A stretch of 64,000 nucleotides of DNA from Agrypnia vestita. Its lineage: Eukaryota; Arthropoda; Insecta; Trichoptera; Phryganeidae. The notes below the pieces were generated by a model that had not been told where the DNA came from, ran no database searches, and worked only from the letters and a program-made list of their open reading frames with translations. Within the stretch, counting starts at the first letter, position 1; the number at the start of each line of letters is the position of its first letter. The DNA lies in contig JADDOH010002111.1 in assembly GCA_016648135.1 (NCBI GenBank), positions 1 to 64,000 of the forward strand. Direction: 5' to 3'. Below, piece after piece: positions 54,215-63,920 of this stretch. Made by a program: the position numbers and the translations under genes.

Positions 54215-54412
54215 GTAATGAAAACAAATATTTGCATTAATTATATTAACAATGTCACAAAATCATTTTGCCCTTTTTGAAGGAGACATTAATGTCTTTT
54301 TAATCACTGTACAGCATCTTTTCTAATCACTTGTAAAAAATACTGAATTGTACAAATACTGTAAACTACGCCTGTCTCAGTACAGATTCTTCAAGTGAGA
54401 ATGGTTAATATT
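54215..54412 (+). repeat. Segment shared with the Penelope-like region at 14218-14720
   Basis: Collinear with 14218-14310 and 14650-14705; at 14 kb the SINE S1 lies between the two blocks, so this is the pre-insertion arrangement. Confidence 0.6.
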
Positions 54413-54454
54413 GATTTTCTGGTGTACTCTAGTGTATATGTTAAATAATTCAGA

Positions 54455-54496
54455 AGAATATCATACATATAGGCGTACCTATATGTATGATATTCT
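54455..54496. repeat. Perfect 19-bp inverted repeat with 4-nt loop
   Basis: AGAATATCATACATATAGG, loop CGTA, exact complement. No flanking element recognised. Confidence 0.8.
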
Positions 54497-54704
54497 TTGC
54501 TATGCTTTGATATGCATACATTAAAAAGAATATTGATTAATACAATTTACACATTAAAAAATACAGAGGTAGCATACGTATGCCATTTCATGAGAAGAAG
54601 TACAGATGTCTCAAATCTAGTCGCTTTAAATATGAAAGGTTTAAATTTGGAACATGCGTACCTACCTACAACATTAAAAAAATTAACAATGTGTGAATAT
54701 TTTT

Positions 54705-54870
54705 ACGATTGAATCGGTGAACATTGCATTGCGTACAGTGATCACTTAAGCCAGCTCATACGGGTTGTGAGCCCTGGGCCATCGTATAAAAGACTTGCAT
54801 ATTCGTTTTTCATATAAATAGCTTCGTCTCTGTGAGTTTCTATACATTGTCTTAATTGGAAAACACTTTG
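54705..54870 (-). repeat. Dispersed repeat F, reversed near-complete copy
   Basis: From 'gaatcggtgaacattgcattg' through 'agtgatcacttaagccagctcatac' and 'tcatataaatagcttcgtctctgtgag' to 'cattgtcttaatt'. Confidence 0.6.
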
Positions 54871-54879
54871 TTCAAAACC

Positions 54880-55215
54880 ACTATTTATGGATTATTCAAC
54901 ATGTTTCGGGAAAAATTGTCCTTTTTTAGGGTACGACTTATACTAAAACTAATAACCAAAAAAATATAAAAGAGTTATGTAATCAATTAGGAACAAATGC
55001 GAAAACAAATTTAGATGGTATCTATTTGAAAAAAATGTCTTGTTATTTATAATATTTAATTTGCTATCAATGCTTTTTCTTATTTCTTATTTATATACTT
55101 AGATTTAATAAAATTTCTTTTTATCAATATCAAATGATTTAATTATACAATTGACAAATTTCAGAATAGTTATTGCTATTTAAACATTTTAAGTGTAAAA
55201 CAAGTTGATTATTCA
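54880..55215 (-). pseudogene. Penelope-like element, third copy
   Basis: On the minus strand 'cacttaaaatgtttaaatagcaataactattctgaaattt' matches the GIY-YIG coding block of 13790-13850. The following sequence and the decayed hammerhead-like motif at 54897-54935 (stem II worn, GAAAC plus ACATGT retained) align with the 3' region at 13.9-14.2 kb. No open frame remains. Confidence 0.6.
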
Positions 55216-55302
55216 ATAAATTGTTGGTTTTTTCTTTATTAATACAAATAAATTAACGAATGCAGAGTACCTACTACCCATCTGAAATAGGTTTATCGTC
55301 TA

Positions 55303-55682
55303 AGGGCCGGTTGTATCACATGTTTAATAGTAAAAGTTCGTTTAAACCACAAATTTTTATGAAAACGGTTGTTTGAATAGTGGAAAACCCAAAAATCTAT
55401 GCTTTAAATGAATGATTACTACAACTCATTTTGGTTTGTATGTTCCTGATAATTACCTTAGACATCGTCAGCGTAGATTGTTTCACATTCCAATATACAG
55501 GACCAACCTGCCGACGGTCATGCCTGTTGGAAGAGCCACAGCTATGCTGAACAAAATCGCTTTGGATATTGATATATTCCACATGTCTATTATGCCTTCA
55601 TATTATGCATGCATTAAATTTAAGTTTGTAATGTACATATTATCCAATAAATAAATGAATTGAATTGACACAACCGACCCCT
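55303..55682. mobile_element. MITE with GGGCCGGTTG ends, invaded by LINE B
   Basis: Left end GGGCCGGTTGTATCACA preceded by TAA; right end is the complement GGGGTCGGTTGTGTCA. The ends resemble PIF-Harbinger-type MITEs. 55425-55668 is a family B LINE inserted inside. Confidence 0.5.
55425..55668 (+). mobile_element. LINE family B, 3' end copy
   Basis: 'gtatgttcctgataattacct' to '(AATTG)n'. Encodes LYVPDNYLRHRQRRLFHIPI and GRATAMLNKIALDIDIFHMS, with part of the 3' UTR deleted. Confidence 0.8.
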
Positions 55683-55739
55683 TGAGCGGTACCTATCGCG
55701 CTGTGGTTTAGTTTCGCCTCTGTTTAGGTAGGTACCATG

Positions 55740-55935
55740 TTGGTTCGGTATTTTTTCTCCCTCTTGTCTCTGCGGCCACAAACCGTCTCATCCCTAATTA
55801 CCGGCCCGCGCCCCGCCCAGGCGGCGGCATCTGGCGGCGAAAAAACAAAGCTTCGCTGCCAACATGGCGGAACGTTTACGGATCGAGTTTCCTTGCAGAA
55901 CTAAAACGTCAAACTGTTGGCGCGTCTTGCTTTAG
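55740..55935. other. GC-rich unique island
   Basis: Single-copy; GGCCCGCGCCCCGCCCAGGCGGCGGC near 55803. It also contains CCAACATGGCGGAACG, which includes a YY1-type ATGGCGG word. No supported ORF. Confidence 0.35.
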
Positions 55936-56204
55936 CATAGATAATAAACACGCGTCAATATTAGTTGAGCTAAAAATCTAACTAATTTCTCGAGTTACAA
56001 CACTTCATGCAAGCACGAAATTTTTGTGGAACTGGGAATATTCAGACACGATACCTAGGTACTAATATTGTCAATTTTACCTACGCACTCTATTTGACAT
56101 TGTATTAAAATGAATGAATTTTTCATATTCGATATATTAGGTGTACCCATAAGTACTAATCAATTATTTAAGTGGCAACAAAAAACAATTTAACTACATT
56201 TAAT

Positions 56205-56270
56205 GTAATTTTTTTTACTCCCTTTCTTTTAACTCGTAGCGTCTGCTTGTCTACTTGTCGTCTTGTCTGC
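56205..56270. repeat. ACTCCC-ended repeat M, end fragment
   Basis: 'tttactccctttcttttaactcgtagcgtctgcttgtc' equals the left end of the copies at 42138 and 59567; the remainder is missing. Confidence 0.6.
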
Positions 56271-56397
56271 TTATGAAATAAAAATGGAGGAAATTGTGTG
56301 TTCTTCTTCTGTATGAATCTCAAAATATTATAAAAATGATAAATAACCGCCCACATTGTGTTAGTATTTTTTTAAGAAACAGACTGTCAACAACCCT

Positions 56398-57056
56398 AAG
56401 TGCACGTTTAGACACAGCGGGAACCGCGCGATTTCAGAATCGCGTGGGATCCGCGCGGGTCTTATTTATGTAGGTATGTATGCAATCCTCAAGACGTAAC
56501 CGCGCGGTTACTCAAACCGCGCGGGGCCTGCCACTCAACCGCTAGAAAGTAGAATCGCGCGGCACTCTCGCGTTGCGTTGCGGGCACCACGCGGTTCTCA
56601 CGTCACAACAGGAGCGCACGTGAGGTCGTTATGAATCGTTTTGACATTGAACTTTCCGTTGATGAAGTGGAGAAAAGACCTGCAATGTGGGATCTTCAGT
56701 GTGAGGATTACTCAAATAAAATTGCCAAGAACCAAGCTTGGCAGGAGTTGGTGGAGATATTTGGAAATGGTGAAGACACGTTGGAAAAAAGAGTATTTTA
56801 AGTAAGTAGGTATTTATTCACCAAAAATGAATTTACACCATTTATTGTTGTGTCTTGCTATGGAACACGGCCGTCGTTCACAAAATAATAAGCAAATTTA
56901 TCTCTGATATTCAAATATAAATAATAAGCTGTCAAACTGACGTTTATTACTGACGCTATTTGCGTACACAAATCGCTTATTAACCGCGGCTGTCTGAACT
57001 CATGATACAAATCTGCGATTTGCAATCGCACGATTCCCGCGTGTCTGAATGATCCC
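56398..57056. mobile_element. PIF-Harbinger-like element (659 bp)
   Basis: The ends are inverted over about 45 bp with mismatches: GTGCACGTTTAGACACAGCGGG... and the complement GGGATCATTCAGACACGCGGG.... CG-rich sub-terminal repeats (CCGCGCG, CGATTTGCAATCGC) are typical of this group. TAA precedes the left end and TTA follows the right end. A short MADF-type ORF is inside; no DDE transposase. Confidence 0.6.
56631..56801 (+). CDS. Short MADF/Myb-SANT-like ORF (56 residues), probably a truncated Harbinger ORF
   Basis: ATG at 56631 opens a frame that reads VEKRPAMWDLQCEDYSNKIA then KNQAWQELVEIFGNG. This is the first half of the MADF (Myb/SANT-like) DNA-binding fold: P..W/YD.....Y.....K..AW.E. 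PIF-Harbinger elements commonly encode such a DNA-binding partner of the transposase. The usual second half (the RW..LR block) is missing; the frame stops at 56799. The stop is followed immediately by GTAAGT, a consensus splice donor, so the stop may have arisen at the end of a first exon. It sits inside the TIRs at 56398 and 57056, hence a transposon and not a host gene. Confidence 0.55.
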   Translation: MNRFDIELSVDEVEKRPAMWDLQCEDYSNKIAKNQAWQELVEIFGNGEDTLEKRVF

Positions 57057-57469
57057 TTATAGATGGTCCTAGAGTGAAATTAGAGTACGAAGTATAAATA
57101 TTTTATGAACATTTTGAATACGATGTAATCACACAAAACACTTTTTATGATAAATTAATAATAACTAATACGAGCTCAGTAAAGTTAAAAATAACTCGTA
57201 TAATTGCTAAATAATAAAATAAAATTAGACCGATAATAATTGCGAAGGTAGCCACGGGAGTGGGTGAGTGCAGAGAGAGTTTGATATAAAGATTAATTTA
57301 AAAGTGATACATTAAATGAATTTAGAGAGAGATGGAGAAACACTGCTTCTGCACGTGTTCCACTCGAACAGGCGACACGCTGTCTACTGAAAATGCGGTC
57401 GGAAGACGTAACTCCAGATATGAAGTTCAGATCTTGGTAGAGATTTCTTAAATACTTATATTGCTAAAC

Positions 57470-57590
57470 CAAATTAATTAATCAATTAGAAAGACATACA
57501 GAAAAATCGGTAGTAGCCAAAATATTTTTTCGTGGATTAAAATTTTTTTTATGTCTTTCTAATAATTAATTTGGTTTTAAAAACTTCACA
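57470..57590 (-). mobile_element. SINE family S2 body fragment
   Basis: 'ttaatcaattagaaagacatacagaaaaatc' is the reverse complement of 29950-29990. The segment is itself partly duplicated ('tgtctttctaat' at 57552). Confidence 0.45.
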
Positions 57591-57937
57591 GAAATTTGTT
57601 CTGAAAAATTACAACTTCACAAATATGAATGTGTTCTTGAATTTACTTATATTGTATTTTATTATTTATAAGCTTTAACCCGTCAAAAATGACATAGGTA
57701 CTTAAACGTACGTACGTTAAGTTTTTGAAATTATCTTCTTTTGGAGCATTGAGGGTACAATTTTTATTGTAACGCATTGTACCGAAAATGCGTGCAGCGA
57801 GAAACGGCATGTAACAAGGCATGTAGTGAAAATGCGAGACCACGAAATGCACATGAAATTAGCGTTCACGAAATGCACATGAAATTAGCGTTCAGTAATA
57901 TCTAAATATAATAATTTCGTTCGAATTCACGGGTATA

Positions 57938-58010
57938 AAATTGAAATGGCACGGCTGGAGAAAGACTCGAACTTGTGACATAGCCACCACCGATTCTCTC
58001 TAGCCCATCA
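57938..58010 (-). mobile_element. tRNA-like SINE head
   Basis: The minus strand holds a B box (AAGTTCGAGTCTT) and a fair A-box region upstream (GGTGGCTATG), ending GGAGAAAG. The cloverleaf is not complete, so this is a SINE head or tRNA pseudogene. Confidence 0.4.
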
Positions 58011-59200
58011 AAAATTTACTATAAGGGTAGGGCTTATCTAAGACGCGAACCATTAATTAAAAAAAGTTTTTCTAGCCCCAATTATTTTAAATATACATTT
58101 CTATAAGTACCTATAAGTTTTAATTATTTTCATGTAACTCGATAAAATATCACAATACATGATCATAGTAGATTTTTATAACTCAATATTTTGGAAGTAA
58201 TTGATATATAATTTTGTCTGTGCTATAAGGTTTTAGTGCACTAAATTTAATTAACAATTGAATTTTATGAACATCCCATTATTTGACATATTCCCTATTA
58301 CGGTGTCTACTTATCAATTACCCCCACCATAACTGTAGCCACGCCACACAGTGGTCGGAAAAGACAATCTGAGCGAGCGAAATTATTTTAGTGTTTATTT
58401 GTATTCTATACCCATTAAATAATAATAATAAACCAATTAAAAGATATAAAAAATAAAATAAATGTAGTATTGAAAACTTGATTATACCACCTAACCACAC
58501 TTTATATTTAATTCTAAACTTGTCTTCATGACGTCCACAATTGATCCACTTTCGACGTATTTGTCCACAATTTTTTTTATTATACCTTGTTGTATTAATC
58601 GCCCTTAAAACAGATTTTTTTACTTCCTTTAGAAAAGTCTCGCTCCTTTAACCATACTCCAAACAGTTTTTTCCTTGGTAATCCGAGAGCTGGAAAATAA
58701 ATAAATTCTGAATACAGGCGCACCGACGTGCACTCCGATTGATTTTAAATCTGTAGCCAAGGTATTAGAGAACGATATTTTACAACAATTAGACTCAATA
58801 TAGGTTAATCCCAGTTATGGCAGTCTAAGGCATGCAGAAAAAATTTACGATATTTTGTTAAAAACAAATCGTGGCTTTGTAGAGTATTAATTGAATAAAA
58901 ATTTGGATTATATTAAAAAAAAAGTTACCTAAGTTTATCGATTCCATAGTTCGAAGAACAAAATTCAAAAATATAAACACAAAACTTTGGTACAAACACT
59001 CGTATTCGACTGACAATAACTCAACTTTATTAGTAGGACTTTATTACCCAAAGAACTAAGTTTATTTCGCTGCATATATTTTATTTTTGTTACGACTTTC
59101 GTTTTTTGAATTTTGCGCGCACAGAATCTAATTTACAACCTTTGTGCGCCACCGCCCCAAAATTAATTTGTTTACTAAAAGAAGTAATGAATAGTTAGTA
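58010..59200. other. AT-rich spacer, nothing recognised
   Basis: No credible ORF, TIR or shared repeat. Confidence 0.45.
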
Positions 59201-59204
59201 TGCG

Positions 59205-59250
59205 TCCATTCTGACGGAGATACAGTGGTATCGAAACCGGTAGACGTAAA
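59205..59250 (+). ncRNA. Hammerhead-like motif, partly decayed
   Basis: CTGACGG (A9 to G), extra A, stem II GATAC/GTATC with loop AGTG, GAAA, palindrome ACCGGT, A at the cleavage site. Stem I is not adjacent-paired. Related to 17055-17100. Confidence 0.4.
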
Positions 59251-59439
59251 GTTACCCCAAGTGGTTAATACAAAGTTCTAAATTAATTAAAATTAATGAA
59301 CATATATCACTTTGGACAGGATTTTCCGACACATTTTATATTAATAATTTTTTTTATATATGTACCTATGTCATTTATGTAAGTATGTTAATCTATCGTT
59401 GATAGCATTTACGATATGAATTTATATTTCTTAAATAAA

Positions 59440-59478
59440 TTTTATGTACAAAAATAACTTGAATTGAATTGAATAAAG
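59440..59478 (+). mobile_element. LINE family B-type tail
   Basis: 'ttgaattgaattgaat' after 'ttaaataaattttatgtac' equals the (AATTG)n tail of family B; coding sequence is not recognisable upstream. Confidence 0.45.
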
Positions 59479-59559
59479 TGATTATGTTGTCAAAATGTAC
59501 GGAGAAAATTTAAAAATTCATAACTATTCTAAGTCTCGGGATCCAGCTAATTAAATTTA

Positions 59560-60230
59560 TTTTTACTCCCTTTATATTAAGTCGTTGCGTCTGCTTGCTT
59601 GCCGTCAACAAAAACTATGGATTGATTTTTGACCCTTTTCCCGTGATCCTTCGAGCTGAAACTTGGCAAGCAGACTCGTGGCGACGATCAAGAAGATCTG
59701 TCAAATTTTAGTTAAAAAAATTAATAATTATAGTATAATTCCGGATTTTTAGAAATTTTATTGGTTTTTTCAAATTGGAATCATTAGAAAAGTTTGATTA
59801 GCAACGGCGCGACGGCCCGATAACGTCGCGGAATATTTTCTAAATTTGAATTACTCCGTCGGTGTAACAGGTACGTCACTACGAATTTCGAAAATTTACT
59901 AAACAATTGGTTCACAGATGACAGCAAAATTGGTTTTTTTGGGAAAAAATCCAATAATAATTTATTTCTTTTAGTTTTGAAGAATTCTACATTACTGAAA
60001 TCTGATTCTGACTAAATCATTTGACGGTGGAAATTCATAAGGTACGATATTGATGATAATTGAATCTAACAAAATCTTGACATCTCAAAACATTTTAGAA
60101 ATATATAAAATTTCTGTAAGTTTAGTGTTATGTTATATGTTTTAATTCGTCTTTAATTTTATTGTTATATTTTACAAAGGAAGGGAGTATAGTAAAAACT
60201 TGGTTTTTATGGGTTACTTTTTTTAATCAT
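59560..60230. mobile_element. ACTCCC-ended repeat M, longest copy
   Basis: ACTCCCTTTATATTAAGTCG at 59568 to GAAGGGAGTATAGTAAAAAC at 60180, with 'ggtttttatgggttac' beyond. It covers all segments found in the other four copies. No ORF; interior hairpin around CCCGATAACGTCGCGG. Confidence 0.6.
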
Positions 60231-60359
60231 TACGACACAGCTATACCGGGAAATGCCATAATACTGACTTTAACCTACTCCATTACAGAATAGATCAAGA
60301 AGAATCACGTTCAGTAAACAGAATCGCACTATTTTTCTTCCGACTCTAATCTCTAGTGA

Positions 60360-60800
60360 TCTCTCACGAGGTCCCCACTGATGGCCCAGCCGGCCCCCAG
60401 ACAACCACTCACACCTGACTAATTAGCCAATTCTTCTGCTCTTGTAAAAAAATCCTCGACGTACCACCGTCGGGGATTAAAACATCGGTGTTCAACACCT
60501 CCTCGGCTATTTCTGGCGCCCGCCGCGCGGCCGAGCGCGACAGTTTAATTGATTTTGGATGGGTGTTTGTGGTCTGCAGAAAAATGTTGCCATTCATCAC
60601 GGCGTCAAAGGGGCCGAAGCTCGGTTTGTTTTTGCACGGCGGCCACACCGAGCCGGGCCGCTCACGAAACGCGATACGAAAATAATTTTCCAAATAAAAC
60701 GTCTTTTTCTGGGCTCGTCGGGCCGTCAGGTTTGGTGGAAGTCATGGCAGAAGTATGAGACGCGCGCGCTGGTTTTGGGGTACAGAACCGTTGGGTACAA
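60360..60800. other. GC-rich unique island
   Basis: About 440 bp, single-copy, open in several frames because of base composition. The longest (60559-61023) runs into the MITE at 60863, so it cannot be an intact gene. Candidate conserved non-coding sequence. Confidence 0.35.
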
Positions 60801-60862
60801 AAAGTTTATGGTGCAGTTATATTTAAATCTTCCACACCAAGGTCTCTGGCATGGTATATTAA

Positions 60863-61457
60863 GGCCCGGTTGCGCCAACAGAAGTAAATTTTACTCGAGT
60901 AACATTGACCCGAGTAACTTTCTTTACCCTCAGCTGAGGGTAAACTCGATTTCCGGTTGCGCAAATGTCTTTTTTACCACTGTTAAACCAAGAGTTAGGT
61001 TAATAGGGTGTCAAGCGGAATAAACCACAAATACCGCATATGTCTATGGAATTTTGATTTATTTCAGTTTTTTACCACTGGCAATACGTACTTTTGCGGT
61101 TCAAAACCAGTTCAAACAAACCACTCTATTTTATGAAACAAACCAAACAAACGTCAAACCATCACTTAAATAAAGCGAAATTAAAAGATTCATTTTAATG
61201 TTTACACATTTCAATACGACAATGACAGCGACAAAATTCAAATGACAAGTAACTATATTGACAAATGTTACATTTTCAAATCAGCTCTGAGAAAACGGCC
61301 ATTTTTTTACCAACGTTTTTACCTTTAAAATAAAGTTACTCATGTATGTACTTCGGTGAGTAAAATAATTTTTACCATCTATGGCGCAACCCGTTTTAGT
61401 AAAAAAAGTTACTCGAGTAACTTTTTTTACCTTTACTTTAGATGGCGCAACCGGGCC
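60863..61457. mobile_element. MITE (595 bp) with TAA target duplication
   Basis: Ends GGCCCGGTTGCGCCA... and its exact complement; TAA on both sides (60860-60862 and 61458-61460), the PIF-Harbinger TWA signature. The sub-terminal regions repeat ACTCGAGTAAC palindromes. No transposase. Confidence 0.85.
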
Positions 61458-61499
61458 TAAGTCATCAATAATTTAGCCAGCTGACAGCTCAAATGTCCT

Positions 61500-61885
61500 T
61501 TGCATCGAAGTACTAGATTCTCTCCACCTCGTCCACTCTCACAGGTACCACTACCGAGATCACTCTGCCAGGCGACGGGGTGATTATGTTAGGTCATATA
61601 TTCAGTATTTACATATAAACGTTAATGGATTGAGTTTGTATTGCGTCGCGGAATAGGTGAAATATTTTACGTGCGTTAGTAAGTTGTATGAAACACGCAC
61701 TCCCGAGAGTGAAATACGTGACGTCTGGTCTGACGGCGGCAGAGCGAATGGCGTCTCGTCCGGCGACTGCTTGTCTTCCGCTTCTGTGGGTAGGTCCTCG
61801 TTTTCTCGAGTCTTCTCCATCGCGCCACTCCTACTGGCCCCGAGATGTCCCTAGTGCTTGGTTTTGCACGTAGGTCCGCCACAGA
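61500..61885. other. GC-rich unique island
   Basis: Overlapping frames on both strands (61602-61882) without family resemblance. Single-copy. Confidence 0.3.
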
Positions 61886-61887
61886 TA

Positions 61888-61904
61888 TTATATATATATA
61901 TATC

Positions 61905-61932
<28 letters not shown>
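61888..61932. repeat. (TA)n microsatellite
   Basis: TA dinucleotides with one 'atctata' interruption. Confidence 0.95.
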
Positions 61933-61937
<5 letters not shown>

Positions 61938-62164
61938 CTCTACAGCTGGTAATAATGCCTTTATGATAAAATAAATGGAATATAAAGCAAAACTCTTTAT
62001 ATTGGATACCTATACGATACTATTCCGAATTATTTGACATATACACTAGAATACTCCTGAAAATTATTATTTTCAATATTTTGACTTCTTTAATAGACCA
62101 GCATTCATTTTTAACAATATTTTTATTTGTATATTCTGAGCACAAAATAACTGTATTTTTTAAC

Positions 62165-62240
62165 TTTCTTTTGTGAACCATGTAAATAGCTCTGCCTCTG
62201 TGAGACTCCTACAATTTATCTTAATTAATAAGTATCCCTC
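62165..62240 (-). repeat. Dispersed repeat F fragment
   Basis: 'catgtaaatagctctgcctctgtgagactcctacaatttatcttaatt' matches the 5' part of repeat F in reverse. Confidence 0.5.
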
Positions 62241-62249
62241 TGTGGAACT

Positions 62250-62660
62250 AACTTACCATCACGCCATTTCCCCGTGGGGGTACTCAGAGAGGATAGAGCG
62301 CCACACTCTTCTGTCCTGACATACAAGCTCGCCGGTTGTTGAGGCTTCTAAAGGGACCATCCAGTATCTGGTTAATCTGGTCATTCCATGTCTTTCGTGG
62401 TCGCCCTCTCTTTCTGGCGCCATAATTATATCTTTTTTACCATTCTTTCCTCATCCATTCGCTCAACATGCCCAAACCATCTGAGCAACTTTTTTAATTC
62501 TATTAATTATGCTAAAATCAGCTTTACATTCATTCCTAACATCTGCATTCTTTACTCTATCGTAAATTGATTTGCCACACATACGACTGAGGGATCTCAT
62601 CTCCACTGCATTCAATCTACTTTCGTTCTTCTTCTGCCAGCTCCAGGATTCGTTCGCTCT
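62250..62660 (-). pseudogene. LINE family A, reverse-transcriptase C-terminus and 3' end
   Basis: Minus-strand translation ESWSWQKKNESRLNAVEMRS, KSIYDRVKNADVRNECKAD, then RWFGHVERMDEE-like and a worn RPRKTWNDQI block. It ends at 'ggaaatggcgtgatggtaagtta', the same end as 1-146 and 10340. Longer at the 5' side than the 9.8-kb copy; stops present. Confidence 0.8.
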
Positions 62661-62689
62661 GTGGAAAAAATCTATAATATATTATTTAT

Positions 62690-63000
62690 ATCCTTATCCT
62701 GGAAGCCCGCCTTACTCCAGCATCCAGCATCGATGCACACTGGAGAAAGATACTGGCCCCGCATAATTGACTTGCCATCGCTCGCTAAAGCCGATATTTT
62801 ACCATATATTTCTTTTAATACTTTTAATACTTATAATACTTCTCTTCTATTTATATGATTTTCCTATTTCTCTTTTGTTTTATATAATATTTTTATGTGT
62901 GTATTTTCTTTTATATGGAATGTGTGGGATTGCACGAACCTCCCCACATTCTGGAATAAAGCTATATTTATTTATTTATATTTATTTATTTATTGAATGA
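62690..63000 (+). mobile_element. LINE 3' end with hairpin and (TTTA)n tail
   Basis: The frame ends QHPASMHTGERYWPRIIDLP and SLAKADILPYISFNTFN, a pattern seen at LINE protein ends. A strong hairpin GAATGTG.GGG/CCCCACATTC (62917-62954) follows, then AATAAA and (TTTATT)n. No second copy here. Confidence 0.5.
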
Positions 63001-63430
63001 ATTGAAATTTTCCAAGTTCCGGACCCCTGGAGTGCCGTCCGCGCGAGCCCCTAATGATCGGCCGTCCCGCTCTGGCGGAGGAAATTATCCCTAGTCTCCG
63101 AGCTCGCCGCCGGGATTGAATTTGCCGCCGAAAATTCCTCCGATAATAATGCCGCCCTGTCGCCGTTCGCTCTCGTGAATAGAATTTCTCGAATTATCGC
63201 TCCGACACAAATAACACGTCGTTAATTAATTACACGCGGAGCGGCGCGGACCTGCGTTAATTAAAACAATGTAATGGCGGTGCTAAATTTCAATTCGTTC
63301 AGGCCGAGTTTCATTGATGTTTCTCATCTGTTGTCGTGATTGAATGAGAAGAAATATAATACGCGCAAGAAACAACGACACTGCGGTCTGGATGAAAGGT
63401 TTCAGCCAACTGAACTGAGGATTTCAATCC
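63000..63430. other. GC-rich unique island with TAATTA clusters
   Basis: About 420 bp, single-copy, no ORF. Contains homeodomain-core words (GTTAATTAATTACAC, GCGTTAATTAAAAC near 63222-63266) between GC-rich blocks. The best candidate for a conserved developmental enhancer in this window. Confidence 0.4.
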
Positions 63431-63864
63431 CGAAGGATCCAGAAAACACGTAATCGTTTATAAACACAAAAATGACTTTCTTTAATCTTTCTTTCGTCCG
63501 CTAGGTGTCTCGCTAGGTGATAAAGGAGCCAAAACCTTTACATATAGAAACAAAAGGTTTAAGGATGAATTTCCTCGAGAAACTAGAAATAAATAAATAA
63601 ACAAATGATCCAAATATAAAACTTTTAAATAATAATAACAAAAAATGATCTTCTCTCCACTTGTCAATATCTTTAAAAAACCCAAAATCAAGGACATAAA
63701 TTAAAATAATATTATAAATAACACTTGCAGAAAACGGGGTATTTTGATAACTAAGCAATGTCCGTGAAAAAACAAACATTAATATAGGTCTTCACCACAA
63801 ATATCTAATTACTCTAAAGGGGAAGGGGTAACTTAAAATTTTATAAATAAGTCGTTTGTTTATA

Positions 63865-63920
63865 CGTGGTATATCCACTGTTTGATAATGGCCTTGCAAG
63901 CCGAAACAGCTGTAACACTT
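63865..63920 (+). ncRNA. Hammerhead-like motif, decayed
   Basis: TTGATAA (for CTGANGA), extra T, stem II GGC/GCC, GAAA, palindrome ACAGCTGT, A at the cleavage site, stem I TGT/ACA. Two core bases are lost. Confidence 0.35.

Noticed and set aside
56631..56801. MADF-type ORF as a host transcription factor gene
   Set aside because: It lies between inverted Harbinger-like ends only 659 bp apart and contains only half the domain.
60559..61023. 154-codon open frame, the longest on the plus strand besides the mariner
   Set aside because: It runs from a GC-rich island into the terminal repeat of the MITE at 60863, several frames are open at once there, and no domain is recognisable; composition explains the openness.
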